Shown one piece after another: positions 1 to 11,355 of a DNA stretch of 64,000 nt (position 1 is the stretch's first letter; each line of letters begins with the position of its first letter). The stretch covers positions 3,624,541 through 3,688,540 of the forward strand of contig CM119268.1 of assembly GCA_051294375.1 (NCBI GenBank), read 5' to 3'. The notes below the pieces were generated by a model. The model searched no databases and was not told the origin of the DNA. It saw only the letters and a list, made by a program, of their open reading frames with translations. Source of the DNA: Paraspadella gotoi. Its lineage: Eukaryota; Chaetognatha. A program made the translations under genes and the position numbers.

Positions 1-1125
1 AAACGTCTGTATACATTTGTTTTTTCGAAAATGATAGAAGTAAAACGTTATAGTGCTTTTTAATATTTTTTTAATATATATATACATGTATCTATTTATT
101 TAGGATTTTTTTTTTTCAACTTTTTTTTCTTAATATTTTTTTAACCTGGATTAGAAAAAAGTATTGCAAAATTATTACTTTCACTATTTTTTCTTTTTAG
201 ATTTTTTAATATTAATATTTAAAGTTTTACTAAATTTATTCATTCCCTTCAACTTTGTCCAAACTTTTTCCTACTCTGTTTTATTTTCCTTTTTCTTTAC
301 TCCTTATTTTTCTTTTCCTTTATTTCCTTTTTTCTCTTCTCGGTTTATCCATTTCCGGTTTTTTTCTGTTTTTTTATCGCATCTATCTTTTTCGCTTGTC
401 TATCTTTTTCGTTTGTCTATCTTTTTCTTCCTTCCCTAATCCCTTCATATCTTCCCTCCAACTTTGCCTCCCACTCGCCTCCTCCTCCTCCTCTTCCTCC
501 TCCTCCTCCTTCTCGCGCGCTTCTCCTCAATCTTTTTTCTGAAATTGGCTCCGACAAGCTAATGGAGTCCAGTCTATCAAACCCTCCAAAATTTTTTTTN
601 NNNNNNNNNNNNNNNNNNNNNNNNNNNNNNNNNNNNNNNNNNNNNNNNNNNNNNNNNNNNNNNNNNNNNNNNNNNNNNNNNNNNNNNNNNNNNNNNNNNN
701 NNNNNNNNNNNNNNNNNNNNNNNNNNNNNNNNNNNNNNNNNNNNNNNNNNNNNNNNNNNNNNNNNNNNNNNNNNNNNNNNNNNNNNNNNNNNNNNNNNNN
801 NNNNNNNNNNNNNNNNNNNNNNNNNNNNNNNNNNNNNNNNNNNNNNNNNNNNNNNNNNNNNNNNNNNNNNNNNNNNNNNNNTAGTTTTTTTTTACTTCAT
901 CTCATTTTTCTTTTTTTCTTTCTTTCTTTCCTTTTTTTTCGAACAACCCGGCTCGTGTGCCATTTACATTGGTCTCCATTTGAATACAAATGAATAAATA
1001 ATAGACCTTAAGATTCACGACTGAATATAACTTGGGTCATCGAACGAAAGAAAAATGATCTTGGTCCTCAATGAACGGTTGGATGGCGTCGTAAAGAATT
1101 TTAAGATATAATCAGCCCATTTAAG

Positions 1126-1326
1126 CCTTTTTTTCCGAGAACGCCCCATTTTATCATAAATTCGGTAATAAGTTAGTTGTCAGCTTTAAAGATTAGGTAA
1201 GTGGTTAGGGTTAGAGAATAGGTCAGGCATTAGGTTACGTATTAAGGTTACGGAAATGGTCAGCAATTAGGACTAAGGATTAGGGCTAGGGCCTTGGGAG
1301 AAATGGGGCGCTTTTGGAAAAAAGAG
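1126..1326. mobile_element. Small inverted-repeat element with TTAGGG-like interior
   Basis: The left arm contains TTCCGAGAACGCCCCATTT and the right arm is its imperfect inverse (AAATGGGGCGCTTTTGGAA), about 26 bp per arm. The 150-base interior carries degenerate GGTTAGGG and ATTAGG units. It looks like a MITE-type or snap-back element, though no target duplication is clear. Confidence 0.45.
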
Positions 1327-1992
1327 CCCGTTAATAACGGGGTTCGGCGTTCTAATTGGATTTAATTCTTTTTTAAATCCTTTAGAGGTATGAGGCGGCC
1401 GTTTTAGGTAGTATCATCGAAGGTAAATCTTTTGAAATATCAGAATTACGTATTCATTAATTTATTGCCTATACAAGGTTTAGTTTCAAAATGAATTCTA
1501 ACGGGAAATTCTCTCAGTCAAAGAGAGGCGAATGTCCTTTACACATCCTTTACATGTTCGTTTGAATGAAAGCTCCAGTGCAAGCTCCTGTGCAAGCTCT
1601 AGTGCAAGCTCCAGTGCAAGCTCCAGGCAAAATTGATTAAATGGCAACAACAACAACAACAAAAGCGGTAACGAGAACAACAATAACCAACTGGGGAAGT
1701 TAATTGCAGCGAAATCATATTGGCCTGAAAAAACGACCAGCGTAACCATACGACTTTTAGTTAAACTTTTTTAAATAATATTTTTATATGCAATAGACTT
1801 CAAAAAAATACGAAAACAGTTTCAATTAATCGGCAGGGGCCTCCAGCCTTTTTGCCATAATTTCTATTTTCAACAAAACATTCTTCAAGAAAATAAAAGA
1901 AAATTGTTTTCTTTTCTTTTCCTTGTTTCTCCGCGAAAGAAAAACAAAAAGAGACTGAGATGAGGAAGAGAGAGAGAGAGAGAGAGGAGAGT

Positions 1993-2023
<31 letters not shown>

Positions 2024-2470
2024 GATCGAAAGAGAGAGGAAGAAAAAGAAGAAAAAGACTTGGCGACTCTCGGCGGCGAGGAAAACGACACACAAACTCT
2101 TTGAGTCGCCAAACAAAATGGCCAATCCCGGCGCCGAACGAGAAAAATTAAGGCGCCATAAAAGGGAAAAATAATGCGGAGCGGAAAGGCAATAGAAACT
2201 TGAAGTGGGAGGTGAGGTATGGGGGTGAGAGGGGATTCGGGGGGGGAAGTTGGAAAATAATGGGAATTGAGTGGAGATAAAAAGAGAGAGAAAATAAATA
2301 GGGTTTTTAGAGAAGAAAAAGAATAAAAGTATGGTGGGATATGGAAATAGAAATAACAAAAGAAAGAAAATAAGTTTAGTAGAGGAAGTGAGATTAGAGG
2401 AAAGGAGAGAGAGAGCAGAGAGAGAGAGAGGAGAGAGAGAGAGAGGAGAAAGAGAGAGAGAAAGAGAGAA

Positions 2471-2511
<41 letters not shown>

Positions 2512-2514
2512 AGT

Positions 2515-2545
<31 letters not shown>

Positions 2546-2884
2546 GGAGAAAATGACCCTAAAAAAAGAACAAATGAGCAAAATAGCAGAAAGAGAACAA
2601 TGGGAACTTCATTAAGCGCGAAGAGTTGCCTTTTTTCATCACCAGAGAGCCGACAGTTGTCCCCGGACCAAAAACTCTTTTTTTTTCTGCTAACTTTTCA
2701 GGAGCGTTGTTTGTTGTCGTCGTTGTTGTTTATTATTTGTTTAGTCAGTTAGTTTTAGATGTTTCTTAGTGATCATACAATCAAAAATGCTGTTTAAAAT
2801 AAAACATGTTTCAAGAAGTTAAAATTCATAGAATTAAAGTAAAATTGATGGTTTGTACTGTCGTATACTTGTTGCTCTACTTTT

Positions 2885-2925
2885 ACTTATATGAAATTGG
2901 TACAACCAATATATCAAATTTCTCT
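2885..2925 (+). repeat. Interspersed repeat family B, short fragment
   Basis: TATGAAATTGGTACAACCAA followed by TATA is shared exactly with 37818-37841; the similarity stops soon after. Confidence 0.4.
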
Positions 2926-3050
2926 TGCCGTACATCCACAGATACTAATTTTTAATTAGTAATTGCCTTATATTTTATCATTTCCAGTTACTTTATTTGC
3001 AAATATTCATTACTCTTTCCTTCTCTTCCTCTTTATTCTCATTTCAATTC

Positions 3051-3053
<3 letters not shown>

Positions 3054-3147
<94 letters not shown>
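3054..3147. repeat. (CT)n microsatellite, 94 bp
   Basis: Uninterrupted CT dinucleotides, followed by a GC-rich, GGC-repeat block (3148-3410) in which no gene is recognised. Confidence 0.95.
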
Positions 3148-3149
<2 letters not shown>

Positions 3150-5223
3150 CGTCATTAAGCAAGAAGCGCGTCACGTCCGGAAGCGATCAAATGGGCGTCG
3201 ACGTGGACTCGTCGCGTTATGGACGACGATGGCTGCGACGGAAGCTTCGGCGGCGGCGGCGGCGGCGGCGGCAGTGACGGAAGCGGCGGCAGTGGCGGCG
3301 TTAGAAATGGCGTTACCGAAAGTGACGTTCTTGTTCTCGTCGTCGTCTTTGTCGTTGTTGTTGTTGTTGTCGACGCAACAAAGCCGAAAATGGCGACGGT
3401 AGTTGGATAGAACCAAATTCCTATAGTTCGATCCCAAACCTTTTTTCATAATATTTTTATATTTTTGGATAGAGAATGACTGGAATAATGTAATCTTAAG
3501 TTACGTTTAAATTCCCATGGTGTCGAAAAATCGACCAAAAACAACCAAATTCCTCTCCCTTTTTTCAAACATTCTCGGCCTTTTAAGATTCTCGCCGATT
3601 CTGATTCCTCTTACAAACTTATAATCGCTAGTTAAATTTTTTTTTTTCTTAACGAGACGAGCGAAGGAATCCACATTTTCTGTTATTTTATGATTTCTGG
3701 GTAAAAAATATAATAAATTACATTAACATTGGGATATTATGAAAGTTGTAATATCTTATGAAGCCTATGAGAGTTAAATAAATTAAAAATTTGCTTATTT
3801 TATTATTAAAAAATAACATCAAAGTAAAAAGTTGAATGTCTTCCGGCTCCTTTCAGTAAACATCCCTGTTCTCTTCAATAAAGATAATGTTTACTTTTTG
3901 CTGGTAGGAAAAGAAGGATAAATATCTTAGGCAGTGATTGCGGTAAATAATATTTTGAGAATTTTGTAAGCATGCTTGAAAATCAGACAAGCAAATATTT
4001 AGTGACAAAATTCACATTTTTTTATCCAAAAAACTTTAAAGTTTTACTAGAGTATTAATTTACCTCTTTTTCTTTCAGAATCATTAAAAATAATTTAATT
4101 TTCATTTATTCTTATGGGTGGTTCATTAGTTTTAAAATTCATTATAATTTTGACTTAGTTTGACACTTACCCTGTAAGAGGTTCAGTATAAGTAATTCTA
4201 AATTGTATCTTGTAAGTGCCCTACTGATTATGGCTTCATTTTGGTACTATTGCCATCCTTATCTTTATTCCTTCAAAAGATATTAGGAAAAATCAGTTTT
4301 TTTCTCAACCTTCCTTTTAATTTCTTTTTAAATAAAAATTTTCGCGATTTCAAACCAGCATATTTCATTTAAACCTATCATTTTACTGTCAAATATCATT
4401 ATTAAAATGAAAAAAGAAAAATAGGACAAGCTATTCAGACACAAAGCTATCGGAATCGCGAAATTCGAAGTTCTCTCATGTTAACAGAGAACATATAGCA
4501 ATCCCGTTTCAATTTAAGTTTGTAAACTTTCCCTTTCATTTCTATAGTAAAAATGAGGTTTGAAAATTCTCTGACTATGAGGATGGCATTTCCCCTGGCT
4601 TGTTTGATATCAAATCCTTCATCAAATGTGAAAAACGAATAGGACAAGCTCTTCAGATGTAACGCTATCGGAATCCTGCGTTTTACAACTGATTTCTACC
4701 CGGATTTTTGGCAATCGCGTTTGCAATTTGGGTAGTCAGATTTGAACGCGAAATCTCTATAAGAAAAATGTTGAATCTTTTTTAAATTCAAGATTTCGTC
4801 TTCTAAGTTGGAATGTGGTTAGAGGGCGCGGCGGAGTGGATAGTGTTGTGGTGAGGGTTGTGGTGGATGGACGACCGAGTCGTGGTGGTGTAGGGGGGAG
4901 GTGTTATGAATTCTAATTTTTGATGTGTATTATGGGTTTGACGAACATGTCGCTTGACGAGTTGATGGATGCGTCGGTCGGAGACTTTGATGGAAGAGTC
5001 TGGGTCCTTGATGTGGGCTGAGGGGAGAAGAGAGCGGGCAGAGTGGAGTGTGTGGTCTGGGCAGAAAACAAAAAGTTAAGTTTTATACTTTCTCTCTCTC
5101 TCTCTCTCTGAATTCTCTTTTTCACCCTCGCTTACCTTTCACGGTTTTAAGCCAGTTAAATTTTTATGTTAATCTTTTTCTTTTTCTATTATATAGAATC
5201 GGTTTAAATTTACTTTGAAAACA

Positions 5224-5295
<72 letters not shown>

Positions 5296-5354
5296 ACTCT
5301 TTCTGTCTATTCTATTCAATTCTATTTTTCGATCTTCCAAAAATTTAAATTTTT

Positions 5355-6126
5355 TGTTTCGCCGCGAATACTCAATTCAATAAGACCCTTTTTTCGTCGG
5401 TCGGTCGGTATTTCCATGTGTCTGTCCGTCGGTCTGTCGGTCTGTCCGTCGGTATTTCCATGTGTCTGTCCGTCGGTCTGTCCCAATTACGTTAAAAATT
5501 CTTTCCACCGGGGTAATACTATAGATATTTAGTTAAAAAGAGATCCCATGACCCAAAATTCTACGAACATAACTCTAAAATATTTTAATTAAAACTTGGC
5601 AGACGAGTAAGTTTGATATTTGTGAAATCTCGTGATCGCGGAGAACTTTGATCACGTGATCAAAAACTAAATAAGGTATTTTTTGCCTAATATTTGGTTG
5701 TTGTACAAAGATATGCCTCGCCCTTCCCTTTAATTTGGTTATCCCGGCCAGTATCTTTGTTACTTTGACTTCTCTGTGAAACTCATGGCTCAAATCAGTT
5801 GCGTTTATAGAAGCAAATTGGAAACAATACGAGCCCGGGAAAACTCAATTTCTACGAGCTTTAACAAGTGTTTTTCGCGTTTAATAATGTACAAATAAAG
5901 TCTAAAAACTTATAAGTATTCGTTTTACTTCGTTAATCTCACGTTGAAATATTTGAACGGGCGTGAACATAAAAGAAACTTCACAGTTGTTTTAGTTGAA
6001 ACTTTGCAGATAATTGATCAACCGTAGGAACTTGGAAGTTTGTTAGCCATATATATTTCTTAATTATGTAGTCAGATAATTAGCTGGAAATACATGTGAT
6101 AAGAAAGTCACTGCGGAGCAAAACAT
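5355..6126 (+). mobile_element. Interspersed element, TTGCGCCGC family, copy 1
   Basis: The left end is GTTTCGCCGCGAATACTC; the right end is GTCACTGCGGAGCAAAAC, roughly its inverted complement. Inside, near the left, are repeated GGTCGGTCTGTC / CTGTCCGTCGG motifs followed by CCCAATTACGTTAAAAAT, which are shared with the copy at 21354. No coding sequence is recognised within. The true outer boundaries may extend past the inverted ends. Confidence 0.55.
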
Positions 6127-6497
6127 TGGAACGATCCTTTTTCTTTTTTCTTTATAAAGAAAACAAAAATTCAGTAAAATCGGAATGAATGAAAAATTTT
6201 TACCAAATCACAACAAATCAATTGTATTTCTTATTTTTTCACCAATTTTTTTTTCCTTTCTTTTTCGTTGTGTTTGAGAATAAATTTTACATTATTTTGA
6301 CAACTATGTTAATAAACATTTTAACATTTTACCATAAACATCGTTGTCCCTCTAAAATATTTACTAAAAATTCATTTTCTTTTAAAAGAACTGCGTCAGA
6401 GAAAATCGTGACACGAGAAAGAATAAAACGTGTCAAGTAAAACGAGAATTTGAAATTTTCTTTCATAATCGCTATTTCAAAAGACGTAAAACCTGCT

Positions 6498-6511
6498 TTT
6501 CTTTCTTTCAT

Positions 6512-6562
<51 letters not shown>

Positions 6563-6582
6563 CTCTTTCTTTCATTCTTTTT
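6498..6582. repeat. (TTTC)n microsatellite
   Basis: About twenty TTTC units with CATTC breaks at both ends. Confidence 0.95.
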
Positions 6583-7057
6583 TTTACTACGATTTGTGTA
6601 AGTTCTGTTATTTAATGTCTAAATACCAGTTTTAAGCCCTCGATCAGAAACGTGTTTTCATTAGCTCTGTAATTCATTTTATCGCTCCGTCTCCTAATTC
6701 TTGTCGGTAAATCAATTAAAACATATCATAACATTGAAGTATGATAAATTATGCAAAAAAACGATGTACGTCTCTCTGTCTGTATGTCTGTCCGTCCTTC
6801 CCCCCTTGAAAACTTGTTATAATGAATAATCTTCCCTTAATTATTTTTTCAAGTTTGAATTTGAAAAGCAATTTGGAAAAGAAAAAATAAATGTGTCTGA
6901 CATTTTACGAAAATTACAAAAAGATAAAAAAAACAAAACAATAATAACCGAAACTCCGATCGTTAGAAAATACTACCTTTTAACAAAAAAAAAAACAACA
7001 ACAACAACACTAATCTTCCCAAGTTTCCCAGCGCTCCTCCTCCTCCTCCCCCTCGCA

Positions 7058-7771
7058 ATGCCTGGCGACATCTCCTGCCTGGCCTTGGGCGTTTTCTACT
7101 ACTCCTGCTACGTGCTGCTGCTCAGCTGCTCCAGCAACATCTTCCGCACCTCCGCGCCGCTCTCGACCCCCGTAGCTTACGTCTACATCTTCGCGGGAGA
7201 GACGCTGTCCACTTTGCCGATGATCCCATTCGCCTGTCGAAATTGGACGGTACGAACGCCGCGCCGTCTGGCGTTCTACGCTTCACTGGGCCTCCTACTC
7301 AACCTAAATTTCATGGCGTGGCGCGCCGCCGCCGCCGCCATGCCACTCGGCGCCTTCTCCGCCATCACCTGCGCCGGTGTTCTCCTGGCGCCGGCGCTGA
7401 CTGCTGCGCTGAGGCGTCGGTGCGTCTCCCTCGTCGACGTTGGCGGGGTCCTCGCTGCGACGACGGGCATGCTGCTGGTGACGCATCCGCCCTTTCTATT
7501 CGGCGTTCCATTCTCCGCTCCGGTTTACGCTTACGTCCTCGCTGGCGCCATCTCTATTTCCGCTCTCATCGTCCCTTTCTTTTTCGGCGCCACTGCCGAC
7601 GAACACTGGTCCAATTTCCTCGTCCTGCGACTCTGCACCAGCGCCGCCGTCGCCGTTGTCTGCTTCGGTGTCGCCGGCGGCGGTTCGGCGTTCTTGTCGA
7701 CGCCGTCGACGGCGTCGGTGGCGGCGGCGCTCGTCGGCGCCACTTCAACCGTTTATCGACTGGCGCAACAG
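7058..7771 (+). CDS. SLC35G-like DMT transporter, exon 1
   Basis: First coding exon (238 residues) of a drug/metabolite transporter (EamA-type, SLC35G-like), a multi-pass carrier probably exchanging small organic solutes; the substrate is unknown. I chose the ATG at 7058 because it has a purine at -3 and the first membrane helix starts five residues later. The open frame continues upstream, but only through low-complexity sequence. Eight hydrophobic segments are visible: about residues 5-26, 37-58, 71-93, 96-118, 125-142, 156-177, 186-208 and 216-236. The segment around residues 143-149 (HPPFLFG) after a short loop matches the 'RPPFLFG' signature I associate with SLC35G proteins, and the preceding WRAAAAAMPLGAFSAI resembles the helix-3/helix-4 hinge of EamA domains. 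The exon ends CAA CAG|GTGAAC in phase 0. Codons are rich in G/C at third positions, unlike the AT-rich flanks. Family assignment is by motif recall, not by search. Confidence 0.85.
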
Positions 7772-8009
7772 GTGAACGATGTGGATAACCATAAGTATTA
7801 TTTTTTTTTTAAATTTGTTTCTTTTTACTTAGTAATAATTTGTTATGATAATAATTTCCCTGTAAAGTTAATTTATTTTGAATGACATATAGAATAAGTT
7901 TTTTAACATTTTTTTTTAATATATGATTAAAAAAAAGTAAATAAAAAACTTTTCATATTTACCCTACCCTAGAATTTAAGATATTACCCGACGTTATGCT
8001 TTCAAACAG
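7772..8009 (+). other. Intron of the SLC35G-like gene
   Basis: A 238-base AT-rich intron with GTGAAC donor and TTTCAAACAG acceptor. It carries in-frame stops, and removing it joins two membrane-protein exons in phase 0. Confidence 0.85.
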
Positions 8010-8342
8010 GTCGGGTGTCTCGAGTTGGAGAATTTCGACGCCGGCATCGCCGGAATTCTCGGCAACATCATCCACGCCGGTTCCATCGCCTCGACGACGC
8101 TCATGGCCGCCGCCTACTTTAACGAGACATTGACGCTCATGGAGACGGTGGGCGTGGCCGTCGTCTTCGTCGCCATCATCGTCGTCACCCTCGTCAAGGG
8201 ATACGCGAAGAGGAAAGAGGAGAGAAAGGAGATGGAAAAGATTGAGGAGGAAGTGGAAACGGATGAAGAGGAAGTGGAAAAAATGGACATTTTGGACTTA
8301 AAAGGCGAAAAGGAAGTGGAAAAAATGGACATTTTGAAATGA
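8010..8342 (+). CDS. SLC35G-like DMT transporter, exon 2 (C-terminus)
   Basis: Second and last coding exon (110 residues plus TGA). The acceptor is TTTCAAACAG|GTC, so it joins exon 1 in phase 0 and the combined protein is 348 residues, a usual size for SLC35G proteins. It supplies the last two helices (about GIAGILGNIIHAGSIASTTL and METVGVAVVFVAIIVVTLV), for ten in total. The segment AAYFNETLTLMETVG resembles the conserved end of the second EamA domain. After the last helix comes a charged cytosolic tail of about 45 residues rich in Glu and Lys, ending in two copies of EVEKMDIL. No other gene on this strand lies nearby. A candidate polyadenylation signal AATAAA lies about 210 bases downstream at 8551-8556. 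Confidence 0.85.
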   Translation, partial: VGCLELENFDAGIAGILGNIIHAGSIASTTLMAAAYFNETLTLMETVGVAVVFVAIIVVTLVKGYAKRKEERKEMEKIEEEVETDEEEVEKMDILDLKGEKEVEKMDILK

Positions 8343-8550
8343 AATTGTGAAATTTGCAAATTTGCGTTTTTAATTTAACCTGTCTTGCGAGAGAGCCGAA
8401 GATATCCGAAATTAGTTTTAAAAATGGATATTTGTGGAGAAAAAAATAGAAAATATACCAAATTTAAACAGTTTTACCATTTTATAAGTAAGTACGAAAC
8501 TTATAAATGCGATAGTGGTTGAATTGTAAAAAAAAAAAAAGAATGAATTA

Positions 8551-8556
8551 AATAAA
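8551..8556 (+). promoter_or_regulatory. Candidate poly(A) signal of the SLC35G-like gene
   Basis: AATAAA about 210 bases after the stop codon, within A-rich sequence. Hexamers like this occur by chance in AT-rich DNA, so this is suggestive only. Confidence 0.35.
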
Positions 8557-8860
8557 AAGAAAATTATGCATAGTGAAGACTGAAGAGAAAAAAGTAATGC
8601 AGCACGAATATATACTTTTATTTGCCTAATCGAGTTTTCTTATCAGACGCGATTTTATTAAATTAATTCAATCACGACGGATTTCTTATCTTAAAGTTAA
8701 ACGCGTGAAAATGAAAATAATTTCCTTTATTATTTTTTTAATTAGTTTTATCAATACATTTCTACTAAAAAAATTTTTTTTTCTGCGAGATAACGAAGCA
8801 GTTAATTAAAAAGGCTGTCGTCGTTTCAATTTTGTTCCATTCATCATTTCGACTTTATAT

Positions 8861-9061
8861 GTACATTTAATATTAACCAAACCAAATAATCTCGCTATAT
8901 TCTATTATATTATATGCACCTTTAGTATTAACCAAACCAAATAATCTCGCTATATTATATTATATGTACCTTTAATATTAACCAAACCAAATAATCTCGT
9001 TATATTATAATATAATATATGTACCTTTAATATTAACCAAACCAAATAATCTCGCTATATT
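8861..9061. repeat. Four tandem 50-55 bp units
   Basis: Units start near 8861, 8916, 8966 and 9021; each holds TATTAACCAAACCAAATAAT and CTCG(C/T)TATATT followed by a variable TATA-rich spacer. The length variation is in the TATA part. Confidence 0.85.
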
Positions 9062-9239
9062 TTTTCACACTAATTATATCTCAGCGTCGATTGGTCAATT
9101 TTTCATGTCCCATTTAACCAATCAAATCAAAACGACCTCCTCCCTTTTTAATTGAAATAAACGCGCCAACTTGCGAGACATTTTTCTTGTTATAACGGGC
9201 TATTAACTTCGATGGTTAATAGGGCGTAGAAATGTCTTG

Positions 9240-9272
9240 AGAGAGAGAGAGAGAGAGAAGAGAGGAGAGAGA

Positions 9273-9356
<84 letters not shown>

Positions 9357-9531
9357 GCCTTGGAAACGATAAAGTTAATTAGGAAAAAAACCGCTATTAA
9401 GGACGAGATTTTAGTCGAGCGCGGTGGTCTGTCTGTCTGTCTGTCTATCTGACTGTCCGTCTCTCTCATTTTTATTTTCTTTTCCTGGTTTTAAATTTCT
9501 AATTCTAACGACTGAGACGATTCTTAAATAC

Positions 9532-9576
<45 letters not shown>

Positions 9577-9637
9577 TCTCTCTCTCTTCTCTCTCTCTCT
9601 CTCTCTCCCTCTCTCTCTCTCTCTTCTCTCTCCTCTC

Positions 9638-9673
<36 letters not shown>
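9240..9673. repeat. (GA)n then (CT)n tracts in inverted arrangement
   Basis: A purine tract (9240-9354) and a pyrimidine tract (9535-9673) separated by 180 bases. The plus-strand transcript or single strand could fold back on itself. Confidence 0.9.
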
Positions 9674-9675
<2 letters not shown>

Positions 9676-9976
9676 CTATACAGATACCGTACCAATAAAC
9701 ATATTTACTTTACGCACGAATATATGTCGCCGCTTCAAGCGTAATCGGACCAAGCAAAGAGGAATTGATTGCTATAAAATTGCCACTCTAAATGCCAAGC
9801 TTTTTCCTTCCGTAACTCGGAAATTTTACCTTTTTTTATTCCACCTTCCAACTCCAGCGCCTCTGGTGGGAGAAAAAAAAACTCGGATCGAGCGAACGTG
9901 TTTCAAAAACTCATCAATCATAATTTTTTTTTCATATTTTTCCACTCTCTCTATTTTTCTACCGAAGAGAAAGGGG

Positions 9977-10007
<31 letters not shown>

Positions 10008-10448
10008 CAGAAGCTTTTACTATCTGATCAATGCTGCGGTCCTGGGAGAGTGAGAGAGAAAGAGAGAGAAAGAGAGAGAACGAGAGAGAAAGAGAGAGAG
10101 AGAGTAAGAGACAACATGAGAACGTGCGCGCGAGCTCGAATGAGCGAGAGAGACAGAGAAAAAAAAAACAGATAGAGAGCGATCGCTAAAACAAAAAAAA
10201 AATATTCTTTCGCGTATAAAATTTATTTCCCAAGGTGTCGCGCAAAATTATACGACGACGTTATGCGACGCCGTTCAGATGCCGCAGATGACGGTGACGT
10301 TACAGATGGCGCCGATGCCGAAGTTTTATAAAGATACTGCAGCAGATGCTGCAGCAGATACTGCGGCCGACGGTGCCGACGCAGCCGACGTGATTAACGG
10401 CGGAACAGACGAGGTTGACTTTAGCGCCGATTTGGTTTAAAGCCCTAT

Positions 10449-10479
<31 letters not shown>

Positions 10480-11059
10480 NNNNNNNNNNNNNNNNNNNNN
10501 NNNNNNNNNNNNNNNNNNNNNNNNNNNNNNNNNNNNNNNNNNNNNNNNNNNNNNNNNNNNNNNNNNNNNNNNNNNNNNNNNNNNNNNNNNNNNNNNNNNN
10601 NNNNNNNNNNNNNNNNNNNNNNNNNNNNNNNNNNNNNNNNNAAGATTTTTTTTCGTTTTCTTGAGGTATTTATTTTTCTAAAATTGCGTTAATTAAATTT
10701 TAATATTTTCTTTTTTTTCCTTTCTTAAATCAAAATGATTAATTCACATGTATATTTTGTTCAAACTTTTGTATTGAGTTTAATCTAAGAATCTGACGTG
10801 AAATATAAAGATACGTTTCGTTAAGTCAATTAAGCCCCGTAATTCATTCATTCTCGTCATATTGATTTTATTCTTTCAATCGTACTATATTTCAAGGGCA
10901 ACGCATTTAATGCCGTTCTGCACGTTACTATGTTTTGCTCATCATTAAACTTAACTTTTACGGTTAATTGGGAGGTTTATTAAGATGGTTAATTATAAAA
11001 AAAAAATTGTTGCCTTATTTTCGACTTGAATTCGGGATTAGGTTTGTTTTTAGTTTTAA

Positions 11060-11215
11060 TAATTTGGTTAGGGGTTAGGGATCGGGCGCAAGATGGTGAT
11101 TAGGGTTTCAAGGATTAGAATTAGAGGTTTGATTAGAGTTTTGATTAGAGTTAAAGATGGGGATGGGGATTAGGGTTAGGGATTAGGTTTGGGTTAGGCT
11201 TAACGGTTAATCATT
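11060..11215 (+). repeat. Degenerate interstitial TTAGGG-like tract
   Basis: Recurrent GGTTAGGG, GATTAGGG and GATTAGAG units at irregular spacing, similar to the interior of the element at 1126-1326. It resembles decayed telomere-type sequence and lies just downstream of the last visible TMTC-like exon. Confidence 0.5.
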
Positions 11216-11355
11216 AGATTAAACTTTTAGAAAGAGATTAGAGCTAGATAATAATGGTAAAATTTTGTTTAATGATTATAAATCTATATGATTCGCTCTC
11301 GAAAAATGGCGTCTATTTTTAAATTTACCATTCCATCCCAAGATTCCATCCTCAC

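Larger units (their letters stand above)
1..7057. other. Non-coding stretch left of the transporter
   Basis: AT-rich DNA with a gap (600-881), the inverted-repeat element at 1126, GA-rich tracts (1966-2037, 2404-2550), the CT tract at 3054, CT tracts at 5231-5292, and the element at 5355. I looked on the minus strand for the missing TMTC exons (the NYL-x-NAWLLL helix, FVVAERVLYxPSxG, TPR repeats) and recognised none. A short GC-rich block at 4800-5060 has open frames on both strands but nothing identifiable. Confidence 0.5.
8343..11355. other. Stretch between the transporter and the last visible TMTC-like exon
   Basis: Probably TMTC-like intron if further exons lie left of the window. Holds the 8861 tandem repeat, the GA/CT pair at 9240-9673, GA-rich sequence at 9980-10100, a GC-rich block at 10230-10440 with GCAGCAGATACTGC-type small repeats, gap 10480-10641, and the TTAGGG-like tract. 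Confidence 0.5.

Noticed and set aside
3160-3420. Overlapping open frames with poly-Gly or poly-Ala (GGC repeat block)
   Set aside because: Both strands are open only because of the GGC, GTT and GTC triplets; no splice-consistent neighbours and no conserved segment.
5575-5793. 72-residue minus-strand frame inside the TTGCGCCGC element
   Set aside because: Not shared with the shorter copy at 21354 and not similar to any transposase I recognise.
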